From the NCBI RefSeq assembly GCF_021155765.1, contig NC_060110.1, positions 16,700,001-16,764,000 on the forward strand: a stretch of DNA of 64,000 bases, in the 5' to 3' direction. How positions within the stretch are numbered: the stretch's first letter is position 1; the number at the start of each line of letters is the position of its first letter. Origin of the DNA: Diprion similis (Eukaryota > Arthropoda > Insecta > Hymenoptera > Diprionidae). The position numbers and the translations under genes were made by a program. Below, piece by piece: positions 1 through 14,350 of the stretch. The notes under the pieces are model-generated. The model was not told the origin of the DNA. It saw only the letters and a program-made list of their open reading frames with translations, and did no database searches.

Positions 1-973
1 GAAGAGTTTCAGGAACATAAGACCTTTACGATGACTGCTGAACATTCGCTATTATATAAAAAAGCCAAAAACGGTGACGAAAAATCGATGACGACGATGA
101 TGATGATGATGATGATGCTGATGCATCATGATAAGCTCAGATCATTTCGATCTTCCTGTTTTTCGAGGCCGATTCGGTTGCATCAGCGCGTAATTACATC
201 GAGTAGTTCGTATCAATGCGAGAATCGAATGCAACAAAAATCTTCGGGGGCCAATTTCGAGGTGATGAAATACTAGTTTCGCATGTGTAATGTGCGCTTA
301 AAAATATCCAGCGACGGAACAAAAAATTAATAATATTTCATACACGTATAAATGACAGAAATATCTGATCATAAAAAAAAAATTTATTCTGGATTCTTAC
401 GTATTTTATTACCCAAATCAGGTGCTTTTTGTTCATTTAAAAATTTTTTTGTTTTTTTTTTATCGACGGTGAAATTATTTTAGAGGTCATTTTTAATTGC
501 AATTGTACAATGCTTATCTCGCACAACGTAGTAATTGAGAATGGTAAAATCGTCACGATTATATCATTCGTTGTTATAACCATAATTTTGGTCAATTTTT
601 TTACTTATTTACAGATGGATAGACTTGACATATAATCGATCACGATATAAAATTGTAGTTGAAATTGTTTGAAGATAAATATTTACAGAGGCAAATATTA
701 TTGCTCATTAAATACAAATTTGAATAAATATTCTTGTCAAGATATTCAGTGACATATAAAATTTGACATTGACATTCAAAAAATTTGCTAATAATTTGAA
801 CGCGTAGAATAAGACGAGAGCCGTACACAACTTATTATCATAAACAAAATGTTCTAGCCTTTTTAAATTGGGCTAATTAACAATGAGAAATGGATGGAAC
901 TGTGGAAGTGGATAGAGTCTCAGACTGACGAGAGCTGATATTTTCACCAAAGAAATTTAATTAAACCTAACGT

Positions 974-998
974 ATGGGGGGGAGGGGGGGGGGGGGGT
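974..998. repeat. Poly-G tract
   Basis: A nearly pure run of G broken only by a single A and T. Such G-runs are length-unstable and can form G-quadruplexes. No gene is visible beside it. Confidence 0.8.
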
Positions 999-3216
999 GT
1001 GAAGCTGCAGTAATGAAATTAGCACGCGAATTAAAACAATCGTCCATTTTTCAATTGAATAGCAGAAGGAGCATTAAAATATAAGTCTTGCAGCTGCTCG
1101 AGAATCTCTCGGTTAATTTATTGAGAGAATTACCTTCGCCTCGCAATTAAGGACCCGCGCGTCTTTCGACCCATGATTTTAATTACGAGTTAGTAAATTG
1201 CACATTCGATCACAATTATCTTTAATGAAGGGACGTGATTGAATATGTTTGAGCACATTTTGTCTGCGGTGGTGAATGATCGACTAGACTCAACGAGGCT
1301 AAGAAGTGAACTTTGTTCATCGTGAAATTGCCATTTGTCCTCATCATTATGTATAGATTTATTACTGCCAGTAAACAATATCCATCGTGGCTCAAACGTC
1401 AATGCGGCACCGCGGAGTATCTAACTTCTAAGAAAATCGGTTAATATTTACTTGGCAAACGTGCACGTGATTGGTGTATCGTCTACATATTTACCAACGA
1501 ATTAACATCTTTCAATATTTTTATTGACTCTGATTAAGTATACCACGCGACAAGAACAACGCAGAGAATTAGACACCTGATTGTTCTTCAGGTATCGGCT
1601 AAACAAGGTCCGTAACTTCATTCGGCTTATGCTAATTGCAGAAAAGATAAAGTTCGTTGTTGTATCGGCGCAAAGTAATTCATCAACAACTCACGGTCAG
1701 TAAAATAATGAGTGCTTACATAAGTTTGAAATTGTTGTTAGAGCGTTACAACATAGAGCTGAAATTCAAATAAGCTTGCAATTATCGCTGTACACGGCAA
1801 AGCCCGAAGTCACTTCAATTTCCGGGACAAAAGTCGCGTGTTTCAATAATTGGTGAGCAGAAAGATTCAAACGACGACACAACGAGCGTCACTGCCAAAG
1901 AACGGACTGATCCGAGGTACAAAAATTCGTAAACACTTTTTAAAAATAAATGAAATTACTGTAGTCTACGCAACAGGAATACTATAGCATAAATTTTACA
2001 TGATCTATGAATGAATGGTGTATAGTTTTCTGAAAATAGTACACAAAGTTCAGACAATAAACTGACTTTAGCTATCACGTCAGTAACACGTACTCCTGAA
2101 ACCTAAAAGCTGAATAATGGATTCCTGAAACGCGCGAGGATTCCAATTGGAAGAGCGTTGAACCACTCCGGCGGAAAGTTTGTTGCACAAAGTACGTAAA
2201 CGAGCAAGTCTGCCAAGAACAATTTCCTTTTTTGCTGCTCCTGATGTATACCTTCGATACCTCTTGCTTTTGTGATGCTGCTGGCTGGCTGTCGGTTCTC
2301 AACATCAGTTTTCATAGCGTTTCACACCGACGGTATAATGCAATTGACGGTTTGAGCTTCTGCATCGCCTGGTTGGGAATTGGAATGAGCTTGCATCGCT
2401 TCTATGGACGTAGACGGCGCTTTTAGTGCTCGGCAATGTTCTCATGAATGTGGTTTAATTGATCCACCTTCTCAACTGTCGTAAGGAGGCTAACGCCCTC
2501 TTAATTCATACGCTGAAAAGAGATTTGACTGGTGCAGTCTTCCATTGCAATCTTGAGTCGTTGACATCGGTTGTGACCCCAAAATTTCGAACATCTCGTG
2601 CCAACCAATTTTCAACTCAAAGATCCCTCGCTACGCTTACGTTCCTTGGTTCGAAAATTGGATTGACAACGGAACTAATGATTCAAAAAAATTGTGTGAC
2701 CCAATAGCTATACAAAAATTTCTACTAAAGAAATGGCGGATGAAAGAAAATTTTCAAGTAATAGATTTTGACGACTGTATGATTTATCAAAATTGCTTAG
2801 GTTATGCCTAACCTTGTTTCAAATTCCGTCATAAATTTAAACAGAAATTCAAAAACCTAGCCTACAGTAAAGCACGATTGTCAGCAAGCTTTTATGCGGT
2901 GAAGACCGATAAAGTGACAGTCTTGAGAAACTAAACACCCGATTGTGCATGCTCCAGGTTTTTCATTTGTTTAAACAGGCTGGCCAACTCAGTCTTGTTG
3001 GGCCTCAACGCGAACTGTCAATACGCGACTTTGTTTCGAGGTTATGTTGATTTTGGCTGTGTCAAATTGTCGACGCGATACAGCCTCGAGACGCCTGCAA
3101 ATTTCAATAGCTAGCGTATGGCCGCAAATGAGTTGGCAAACCTGATAAGCGGACTAAAAAATCAGCGCAAATTATGGTTGAATCTCTATACCAATGGAAA
3201 CGCACGACTTTTCGCA

Positions 3217-3228
3217 TGCGCATGCGCA
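3217..3228. promoter_or_regulatory. NRF-1-type palindrome TGCGCATGCGCA
   Basis: The twelve bases form the perfect palindromic consensus of NRF-1 (the animal factor whose fly orthologue is erect wing), inside a longer alternating purine-pyrimidine run. Known NRF-1 sites lie close to transcription starts of housekeeping genes. No gene is recognised within 1 kb, so the site is either chance or the sign of an unannotated promoter. It is seen directly; function is inferred. Confidence 0.35.
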
Positions 3229-4909
3229 TTACTGTGTTCAGTTTCGTGAGGCTATCACGGTAGTACTTGGGTAAAAAAAAAATAAAAAAAAAAAAATGAA
3301 CAAGTTCCCGCTGCATATCCTTGAAAAAACAAGACAAACTACCCGGATGTCTTCAATTCCTGGAAAGTGAACCCTGAAATGTTGAAAAGCGGAGTGATTT
3401 TATTGCAGCTCGTTTATACCGCACGGTGACATGCAGTAATGATTGCTCCTCTTCTGTGTCGCGGAACTTGTTTCTTCCTCGACGAACGTCATCCTCGTTC
3501 GTCACCACGTTTGCAGCGAGGATCCGTCGGATGTGTAATTTGCGAGGCTGCAAAGGAGGCTGGGCAATTAACATATTCGATTCAATGCAGCTGCTATCTT
3601 AGCTGGAACTAACGATCAATACATAACGTCACGGACTCCTGCATCGGCAGACGAACACCACGCCGGCATGGCATATTATGATAATACGGACGCACGTCGC
3701 TACCTTGAAGTCCTGCAGGCGAGAGGAAATCAATTCAATTACCCATACCTGCCTTAATCAACGGCAAATATCGCCCGAGATGTTTAGCGCATAGAATCTG
3801 AGCCGAGGTCAGGCGTGGGTCACCTCACACATGCTGTTGCTGGTCATCAACTAGAACAACAGCTGTTGGACCAATCTCTGCAGGGTTTGCGGAGATCAGT
3901 TTTTCTGCTGCGTCGAAGCGATTAATCAACGCTCTTTCAAAATGCAATACGTATTGCTAATTGATGCGATTCGCATACCTACGGCCTCTCGTTGTTACAC
4001 TTGTCACGTACCTACATTTGAATTGAACAAAAATTATGAATTCGCGGGTAAAAAATTGATGAATTTTGAATGAGAGGTTTGAAATATCGAACAGCATCTT
4101 TCTGGGACAAGACTTTTAATTGATAATAATAATGAGAAGAAATATTTCACGGAGTTTTACTCTTGTGCGAGACATAAATACAGCCGAACGTTTTAACGCC
4201 CATGAACTCTCTTCGGTCAGGCTACAAGCTCACAACAAGTACCCAAGTCTTTTTACAGACGTTCTTTGCCACGGACAAAAGTGAACGAAAATATTCAGTT
4301 AATTACTTGCTTCAAATATTTGCTCTCTCGATTGACTTTAAATTGAACGAATATTGAGGATAAATATTTAAACTAGTTCGAAAATTGTCAAAACGATCGC
4401 AATTAGCGAGTTGGTTTTTTTTTTTTTTTTTTTTTTTTTTCTTGGAAGAGACTGAGCCAAATAAACTTCATACGTTTAGATCATTTTTAATCCATTCCAT
4501 CCATATTGTTTCAATGCCTCTGAGATTGTGTTTGCGGAAATATAAGACAACGCCTTTGCCTTCATCGCAAATCTCCCAGAGAAAATAAACATCGATTGTG
4601 AGTCACAGGTTTGTCAGAATGATATTGTATAATACCATTATACAAGGCATCTATCGCAAATCAATGATTTCGCCCGGGAAGCAGTCGATAATGCGGGGAA
4701 CAAAGTTGTACCAGGGTCGGCTGATTCTGTCTACCGAAGCAGGTGAAACCGATGCGGAAAACGACTCGTAAACGTGCAGAAGAGAGAAAAAGACAGAAAC
4801 GAAGCTGTCATCGATACAGACCGAAGTCAACTTCTTTGAGGCATAATTATTTATGAAAGTGGATAATATTTTTAGATCCATTTTTTTACCACCTATCGAA
4901 GGGATCATT

Positions 4910-4940
<31 letters not shown>

Positions 4941-7900
4941 GCGGAATCTTTATCTCTCATCGTTCTTGAGTTATAAATTTTCGAAAGACTTCATGCTTCA
5001 ACCCTTGAAATAAATGTATCACTCGGAAGAGAGAAGAGATATTGAAATAAGTCGTGACATGTTAGTGATTTTGGAAAAGTATAATTTCTTTGTAATTTTA
5101 ACACAAGAAAACAAAGAACAAGACACCGAAATTAGCTGACAATGAGTGTGTAAATTCCTCTTCTGCTAACGATAAGTGACAGGCACTTACGCTACTGGAT
5201 TCTGTTCGTTGAGTAAAGGTAACGAACGGTGAAACCGAATTGAAAACTCGATGCAGCCTTCGAGTACGCGTAAATTCTGATGGGAATTGTTGAAACGTGA
5301 ATTGTCGCGTTATCTCTTTCGCAAGCTCTTAGCGTTACAGTTATATTTAAAGTCGCAAATTCATGCGCTGGTATGCCTCGTCATGCAATTTATGAATTGG
5401 GTAGACTAACGATTCAGGGGACTTGGCATATGATTCTCCGAATCGAGTGGTAATGAATTTTTAACACCCTCATGACGATCTAGAGTGCTCCATACTGGAA
5501 TTTCCGGCAATTTGTCACTTCCGGAAATTATAGGTAAATGGCGAAATTGCGTCTGGGGAAAAGGGAGGTACCACTTTCCCACAACCAACCCCTAAATGTT
5601 ATTCTGTGTATATCTTGTAACATGTATTAAGCATCAATCGGGTTTCACCCGTAAACGACACGAAAGGTGTGTCAATATGATTGATGACTGAAATGAGACG
5701 AGCACTGTCCATCGGTATTGATTCGCGATTCTATTCTGATACCGACCCAATCATTTGCTAGTTTGTGTCTGGAATATTTTACGCGGTTCTTTGTACGCGT
5801 GTACTGAGATTTTGAGGAGGTGACGCACCCACCGGATGGCGCCAGCTGATTAAAGTACATCAAACGATAAATAGACAAACTTACCTCGGTCAACACTTAT
5901 ATAACATCACGATTCTTACACACGCTTGTAAATTCATTCTACAAAGGATATTTCAGGATTACGTCTCTTGTAATATCGTCGTTCCGCCGCCGGAAGGCGG
6001 ATTAGACACTGACTAACAGGTGCGAAATCGAGCTGCTGAAAACTTGTTGTTTATACAATTTCAACAATTTTACCGAACGTCTTTCGGCGTAACAGTGAGA
6101 TAAAATGAGATAGACTCCGAAGCTGGGGTCCTGATATTTCACAGATATTTTTATTACATTCGAATAATTCATGCTAGCCTTAGAGAATTGTTGCAATTGC
6201 AATAACGACAGGATGTACAAGCATACGCGTATATTATGACATTTCGCAAGTTTCGAATTTCAAAATTGATACAGATTCATTCATATTAAAACTTCATAAA
6301 AATTAAAACATCGTTGACTCAAATAATGTAAATTTCATACAAATTTTTGTCATGCACCATATATTGATGCCGGAAACAGTTGCTCCAGTTGTTTTTCTAG
6401 AGAATAAAATAATTCATTTAACCCGGTTATGACACTCGTTTCCCTCATGCTTACCGTTTCATGAATTTAAATGGAAGTTTCTGGACGGAATGGTCTCTAA
6501 TATTTTGACTGTGCGCCGTCTGACACATACACAGAAATTAATGGACTCTCTGGATTAATGAATCACGAATGTACGACTCTTGGAGTTTACTTTTAAGTTT
6601 TTTTTCTTCTCACGAGGAAGCACTTGGTCAGGTGAGAGTTTCTACAAATTGAATTCTAACTACCCTACTTTGACAAATATCGTATAACGTAATAGTGACA
6701 ATTCTGAATCAATGATTACTCTTCATAGGACAGTTTAGACTACGATTACTCGCATTTCAATCGTTGCCCACGGCTATTTCCGAAGAATAAATAAACCACC
6801 GCGATACCGACGGCACAGATCATCGATAGAACAAAGAAGAAAAGAAAAACGGTGTGAAAAAACAAACAGGCCACTGTAAAAACCAGAGACTCTACAAACA
6901 CAGGTACATAATGCGAGCAAAGCGTGTAGGTACGAAATGCGGGCTCGAAGTCAACCCGGAACGAAATGAAAAGGCGCCTGTCTGCTGATGCCTACGTTAT
7001 ACGCGTATGAATACTTACATACTAATTTACTAATTATACATATATACATTATACATATGCCTGTCGATCGAATCCGCCTATTCCACAAACCACGCTGAAG
7101 ACCAACCGAAGTACCGCACCAAAAATTTCTTCAAGATACATGCCTGCTGCGAATTAACGAGCGGATCTAAACGGTAATTGACTGATATTTTAAACGGTGA
7201 TCTCGACGAGGGATTTGAAACGTGACGTGCTTGATCTCGACGATGTGCTTACGGGACCCTGCCATGGTGTGGGTAGAAAAATCGAAACGTAAGTGCACGG
7301 CTTTGTCATTTCAATTGTAAAAATGGCGCGATTGTAAGCGGCGAGTCTGACGTCAATCGCATCGATTGATACCCGATGGATATTGAAGCATTTTCCATGC
7401 AGCGTGTCGATGCCTATTCAATACTCGTCGCTGATCGGGTCTGAATTTGCGCGCTCGTATCAATCAAGCAATCGGAGGAGCCATCCTCGCATAAATAGTA
7501 CGTCAACGTCAAGCACTTTTGTTTTGACCTCTAACAAATCAACTAGGAGTAACTAGGTTATGCAACGCGGATGTTCAAGAACCGCATACCGTGACTAAAG
7601 AGAAGACACGTCGCGTCGTGAGGAGCAAAAGCTCTGGCAGCCAATTCACGCTCGTTATTTTCATGGAGGTGAACCGATTGGAGCCGATCGATCGAGAACA
7701 CGATACCCACATACGATGAGACCTCGAATAACGAGTCGAGGGACCGGGATTCATGTTTGTATCAAATTCATCACGTGGATTGAGGGAAATCTCGTGTTCA
7801 AATCGTCCATCATAAGGGTTGCGAATTCATTAAGGTGTGGCACGTGAGGTTTTGGAAATAACGATGGGTCCTGCTGAGCGGATTTGGAGCAGTTAAAATT

Positions 7901-10900
7901 AGATTAAGTTTGAAAATATAGCGAGACAGAATTTCGAAGCTTTCGAAAACGTTAAAAATGGCTTAAGATTTTCGATTTAATTGTCCATTGGAGAATTTGG
8001 AGTTTGTTACGTTAATTATTCGGTGTGTTCAGATTTTCGGGAGATAGAAAATAAGTTCCCTTTGTTAGGGAACGTGATGTCTAAATATAAATAACCAGCT
8101 GCTTCTTTTTGGGGCTTGTATCTTTGACCTCCCATTCCATCATCGGTGTAATAACACTGCCGTGACTTTCATAGCATACTTCCATAAGAATTCTCATGAA
8201 ATTCGAGTGAAGCTATACCGAGCATTCATTAACGAACGCTGACACGGAATAAAGTTTACTTCCTACATGATTTCAAGGTTCGCAACTAATAATGACTAAC
8301 AACAAGCCGTTTCTTTGGAGTTTTTTTTTTAGTTTTTTTTTTTATGAGGAGATGAAGGTACCGAGTGAAGAACCTCGTTTCAAAGACACGCGTACGAGCA
8401 CGATTTGAATACCCTCTTCGATTTGTGATAATTAAAATTTATATACCGATTTCGCGATTAACGGCGCGAAGGTCAGCATCTAGCAGAAACGCGATTGCCC
8501 GGGCAATAAAGAGGGAATACGCCATAGAATGTGAATTTATATTTCTACCCCGCGCCAAGGTACAAAGGAAGAGAAATTCTTCAAGCTCTGATACTTGTTA
8601 CCATTAGTGGAGGTTGCTTTTTGTCCGACATCACTGATCTTGAGCCGTCTAGCCGGTAAACTAAGACTTCGAGGAACATCTGGGGAAAAAACCGTGGCTA
8701 GATTTTCTCTGTAACAGATTTGAGCCATTGCAGTAATCACAATTTGGGCATTGCGTCGAGCAGACACGACACAAAATTGAAAAATTTACCTTTTGCATTT
8801 TTTGTGGAGTCATTCAGAAGCACCGTGGCTCGTTGCGAATTCGTTAAACATATAAAAAACAATAATTACATTATTCCAAGAACATCCTGCGTGGTTGCGA
8901 CATGTGTTTACCGACTATGGCTTATTAGAGCGTGACTTTGCATGCCATATTAACAATCGGACCGATTGTGATACCTGATACGATTTTCAAAATCATTGTT
9001 TTTCGATCAACTGTAATATCGTGCACTTTGCATGTGGGCTCGAGCGATAGTCTGAAGATCTCTTGCGACTGTGTAGTTAAGATGGAAAAAAAACCGCGAG
9101 GAAAAACCATTCCCAAGAATGAATCGCGAAATTATTACCATGCGGTATAGCCTCCTATATAATATCATACGTCGACAAAAAAGTTGTTTGATATGCAGAT
9201 TCGAATTAATTGTCATGCTTATTACATAGAATAGCGTTTTAGGCAAGTCATCGAGTTCCTTCAGGCTCCAATATGAAATACGATATATATTGACCGTGTT
9301 TCGCTCCGCTCGGGGTTCGTGCCTCTTTTTTTTTCCTCTCTTTTTTTTTCTAAACTACTTCGTCATCGCGTTTCGTACGTTGCAAAATCCCAGTAACGCG
9401 AGTTCATACGTGGCATGCAGTAATGTGTACATACCTGTAAACTGGGAGATAAATATGCGTTCCGATAACTCGTTTCTTACATAAATTTTCACGCGTATTG
9501 AAAGTATATCAATATGTATTTGAATTCCTCGCTCGTAAATACCGGAAATATCTGCACGGCCATTCTCATTCGCGTCAGCATACGATTGATCGACTTTTGC
9601 GAATTCTAGATCCGTGCATGCAGAGACCAAAAGCTGGCGATAAACCGTGCTTCTGAATCGAGTGCAGTTCTACAATCACATGCCGGTAAGTAATAACGAA
9701 TTATTTGATCATTAACAACCGTGAAAATATCAACGATCCTGCAATTTCGATAGTACCCCATTAGATCCTGCATAAAACCTCAGGTTGTGCAACTTGCAAC
9801 TCGAATCTGTGGTGGCAAAGTAATTCTATCATAGTAAGAATTTGTATACTCCACGGCCTTGTTCAGCCTCGTGATGTATAGTAATTTCACTGTAACAGTA
9901 TAACCAGATATTGTTACAATTGAAATTATTTGTACAGATGTTCGCAGAGGCGAAACCACCGCGTGCACTGAGGGAAGCTTCCTACCACTCATAGCTTACT
10001 CAAGTACTAACATACCTTATAAAATCCTACTCAGAGAGTGTTACAAACGACTATTAAGTCCGGTGGACTCCACCTCGAGTTACTCGTTCATTCAAGGTGA
10101 TTAGGTTTATATCACGAAATCCTAGACTCCTACGCTCCAACTCCCCGCACCATATGCGACGTTGCGAAAGATATTGGCAGAAGTTCATGAAAGTCAACTG
10201 AATCGACTCGGAGAGTGGAGGACATTCAACAAGAATCAATCACATATCTTGAACATGATGTTTATCGAGTTCTACATCGACGAAATGTATAATGATTGAA
10301 AAAAAAATCAAGTATGTAATTGACAGTTGACTTATGGTGATGGAATATTTGGCAACTGAGAATTTGCAGACATGGCATACCACCGTAGAAAAGTATCGTG
10401 GCTGGTACAAAAGACACTGACCAAACGAGTCATACAGCGCGTTAATTATTGCTTTATGCTCGGAAACGTACCCGAGTTAGCTAAAGAATCAAAGATGAGA
10501 CTTATCGTTAGCACTTAAGTTCGTGATGAGTGTGTCTAACACAGATCGCTGTAGAAAATGCGACCTTTCCGTCAAAGACCAATGAGAAAAAGGGGAAGCG
10601 CTTTGTCGTTCGTTTCGCATCGAACCTGCTAATTGCGATGCGTTCGTCAACAATTGAACTTTTTCAACCCATAAGCTTCGCGTGAAACATCGAATGACGT
10701 CAATTGGTGATCCTTTTGGCGCTAACAAAGTCTTGCAGTTTCCTGCAATGTATATGTACATAAATGCAGCGGTAATCGTCCGGTGATTGTCTTCGAACAA
10801 ACATACGGCATGTTATTGTTTGCTGGGACGATTAAAGTTCAAACTCAGTGCATCGATTGGTTTCATCATCGCCAATATCAGCGGGGGGCGTGGCTGATTC

Positions 10901-11199
10901 GAGTACTTCGAGTAAGTTTCTTCCACGAAGGTACTAAGGCTCGGGAGGGTATTATTTTTCATCTTGAAAGCGATTGTTTAACGGACGAAATTGAAAGATG
11001 AGCCGTGAGGCACGTGCTCATATGACGATTCATTAACATCGGCACGCGTGTGTGTTTTGTCACGTGTCTTGAACGACTAATTCGAAGAAAAGATTATACC
11101 TGCTCGTGTGCTGACAATCAGCCTTCTCGATACCACAAAAACATTCTAGGAAAGCCTAAGTAGGCGGAGGTATTTCGGTATCGTTACGTACCGTCGTTG

Positions 11200-12070
11200 G
11201 GTGGGGTACAAAAATGTGAAAGACCAAAAATTCGACGGGACGAAATCTCGAAAGTCAAATCAGCGACAGTTGAAAACGTAGGAAGACCAAAATACGACAA
11301 GTTATCTTGTAGAAAAATAAAAATTGGAAATACAAAATGTATAAATAAATTTATACCGAAATTATTATATTATTTTTTTTTTTTTTTTTTGTATTTTGAG
11401 AATAGGCAAGATTACGAAGGGCAAAATATTGAATTGTTGAAATAGCGGAAAGTCAAAAAGTCAACTTTTTATACGTCAGACTCGTGCCTTTTTCGAAACT
11501 TACTAATCCGAATTTATCAATAACGACTGACCAAAGACTCGAAAGGTCAAAATCCCAAAATTCACTACGACAGAAAGGACGAAATACGAAAAGGCTGCAA
11601 GATGTTATTTTTTACAATGTCACCAGATGCATCTAATTGATGGCGTTAGACTTGTAAAGTGACTCGAGGCCACGTACGTGAATGTGGAACACGATTTAAT
11701 GTAATAATGTCTTGAATACATTGAACGTACGAGAAAAAATATTTAACGTTTAAATGTTATTAAAAATGCGTTACCTATTCCTTTGTGTTTTCTTTTTTTC
11801 TTCCATGACACGGACGATTGTCTGATACAATGAGATACTCTTGATAAAACCAGCATCGAGTTGACGAATTTCACAAATTCCGAATTCTCAGGAGATTCGA
11901 TATTTCGTCCTTTAGGGATTCTGGTCCTTCCGCATTTAGCGGATCGAGATTTTGCTCCTTCTGAACTTTGATCTTCGACAAATAATGTTTTTGGGTTTTT
12001 GGCTGTTCCAAGTATCAACCGCTCCAATTTTTAATTTTGGAACTTTCATTTTTCTATATCTTCTCAAAGG
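11200..12070. repeat. Degenerate repeat-rich patch with inverted character
   Basis: The left part (about 11205-11450 and 11530-11600) repeats motifs of the style GACCAAAA, GACGAAAT, TCGAAAG and GTCAAA. The right part (about 11880-12060) shows the same style on the opposite strand (TTTCGTCC, TTCTGGTCC, TTTTGCTCC). Short frames here read as low-complexity Lys/Arg/Ile strings typical of non-coding repeat. It is probably an old dispersed element arranged as an inverted pair; the exact ends cannot be set by eye. Confidence 0.45.
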
Positions 12071-13139
12071 ACAATATGACCGCCTAAAGAGCCAATAGCT
12101 TGAAGTCCGTGGCATAAAGAGTTCCATAGAGTGTCAAGAGACTCGTGACGAGCGAATCAAGATTTCTCCCAACCTGAAACCTTTCCATCGATCAGATTTC
12201 TCGATACAAATCACATGCAAATAAAGTTCACCCGTGACTCAACACGCGTGTATAGTAGAGAGCAGAGATTTCACGCTAAAAATATGATGTCATGTGTTTT
12301 TCCATGGACCTCTGCCACCCACGGGCTTGCAGCTTTCTTAGATGTGGGCAAAGACATGTAATATGTTTTCTGTTTAATTTAGGAACGTTACTTTACGCAT
12401 ACCTTTACCTTTGCCGCAAGCTATAATTCCTGCACAGTTGCCTTACCATTGCAATAAAGTATGTGTGCCAGTTATTGACACGCTTAGACCAAATTACTGA
12501 TCCTTTGATTTTCCAAAATTGTAAATTGACGGCACAAATTCTGAATTTCTCGATGACTAAAACCAATTACCAGAGGGTTAGACACTACGAATTTATTTCT
12601 TAGTCACCTTAAAAATAAGGCTCAAACAGATGCAACCAAAAAAAGTCATCACCAAAAAAAATCATTGGAACAGAGTCAATAACTGGTACACTTACCTTAG
12701 TAAAAAACTGTGATAAAACGGGGTATTTAAATTTTTATCGACAGATTGATCACAAAGCCCGCGTATTCTGGTTCACGGTATTGAATCTGCCGTTTCAAAC
12801 TGCATGGTCGAAAAATATTCGCTGTTCATTACGCGTGCGAATTAACTCCACACAATGTTTCACAGCCCACGTAATATAAATCGAAACTTGAAACCAGCTG
12901 ATTAATTCTGGTCATAAATTGGGTCCCGATCACGGAATTCATAAGACCTGTGGTGAATAAGAGTGAATAATTCAAATATTTCTATAAAGAGAGAAACACT
13001 TATTTCATAAAAAAAAGGAAAGAAAAAACAAAAAAAAAACAAAAAAAACAATGCATGAAATCTTTAAGGCGTAACAATTTTTTTCAAATGATCTCGATGA
13101 TTGTTTATACAATTTGCTCTTCTTTCATAGAAATATAAC

Positions 13140-13420
13140 GGACCATCTTGGTCTGACGTCCAAAAAAATCTGCCAGCATTTTCGATAATCATTTTCCTTG
13201 ATATCTCTTTTCCATCGCCATAATGTCTTGATGAAATCTATCCCCGTACTCGTGGCTTACGGAACTTAAGTTTTCCGATAAAAACTATAAATGGGAATCG
13301 AGGAAGTGCATCTTCAAAGGCATGTTGCATTCCAAACCTTTATAGTTCTTTCATATTTTAAGTAAGTAATCTCGTGCCAAGATATGAAAAATAGCATTTC
13401 CGAGGCATGGCAAAAAATAG
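13140..13420 (-). pseudogene. Decayed relic of a dispersed insect protein family (FHQDI / MEKRYQGK signature)
   Basis: Read on the minus strand, about 13385 down to 13150 encodes MPLKMHFLDSHL, then a stop, then a stretch with the run GDRFHQDIMAMEKRYQGK, then another stop. This resembles an uncharacterised protein found in many copies in arthropod genomes, with the pattern LKxHFLHSHLDxFPENL...ERFHQDIxxMEKRYQGxW; I recall that pattern and did not search for it. Here TAG replaces the residue after HL, and TGA replaces the Trp after QGK. No start, intron or conserved context is seen. Most likely a dead fragment of a multicopy element. Confidence 0.6.
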
Positions 13421-14350
13421 CTTGCTTTTGTTGGCCAGTGTTATTAGTCCTACGATGCACACACAAAAAATTTTATCGTTCAAAGAAATCCTAACTAAGT
13501 AAATTCATAACAGTTACGAGCCAGATGCACTGTCCTCCAGATAATTATGATCTAGCGTGCTGGAGTTTTAGATTCCATTTTACTTTCAAAGTCCATCACC
13601 ATAATTATTTATCACGTTATCGTAATTCCCAATTAGTATTATTTATACTACGTACGGAAAGTGAATCAGCAAAAAATATGAAGATGACGATAAAAATGAT
13701 TCAATTCGTGAAAAATGGAGATGAAAGAAATAGGGGAGGGGGACAGATATTGGGAATTTTTAATTTCATCTCAACGCGAGTCTTGTCTTACATTTATAGA
13801 ACCTCTTCTTTATCGGACACGCGCTTTTACGGCTTTCAGAGCTCGGTCGAACTATCTACTTAAATTTTGCCTGGCCCGTAAGGGACAAACATATAGCCGC
13901 AGTTAACGATGGTAATTAACCTCTGAACTTCCGCTTCCGTTCCGGTAATCCATTACAAATTTAGTTCAGATTGAACAATGATCTCATATACTGATTATAA
14001 AAAATACTAGTGAAACATATAGTCAAGTCAGTTGTCTTGAGATTTGTTTTTTTTTACTTTCTTTTTTTTCTTAGTTTCCCTTTCTCGTTTTTTCTAATCT
14101 TCCGTTCTACATGTACAATATCTGCAAGCTTGTGAAATAGTTATATTGCTAAAATAGGCTGCTAAATGTTGTGATAGTACGATTCTTCTTCTCAGATTAA
14201 AACTGGTCTCTCCTGGTTTCCTGGATCCAACCGGTGTCCAATTCTGAACGTGATATGATCATATGATCAAAGAGTCTGAGTTTTGTATGGAACATTGTCC
14301 GTTTTCATTTGGTCAATCCTCTGCTTCTTCTTGATAACCGAATCCATCGT

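Larger units (their letters stand above)
1..13080. other. Intergenic or intronic DNA, no supportable gene
   Basis: No open frame here joins into a convincing protein, and the short frames lack recognisable domains, good splice context or similarity to known families. The stretch holds low-complexity tracts: GAT/ATG triplets near 91-123, a G-run near 974-998, and T-runs near 4413-4440 and 4914-4940. It also holds an NRF-1-like palindrome (3217-3228) and a repeat-rich patch (11.2-12.1 kb). It could be the intron or upstream region of a gene outside the window; I cannot tell which. Confidence 0.6.

Noticed and set aside
2075-2707. Overlapping frames on both strands near 2.1-2.7 kb
   Set aside because: No family resemblance, no consistent splice sites, and similar open lengths on both strands suggest chance.
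8365-9246. Several 60-80 codon frames on both strands
   Set aside because: They overlap on opposite strands with no preferred one and no domain-like sequence.
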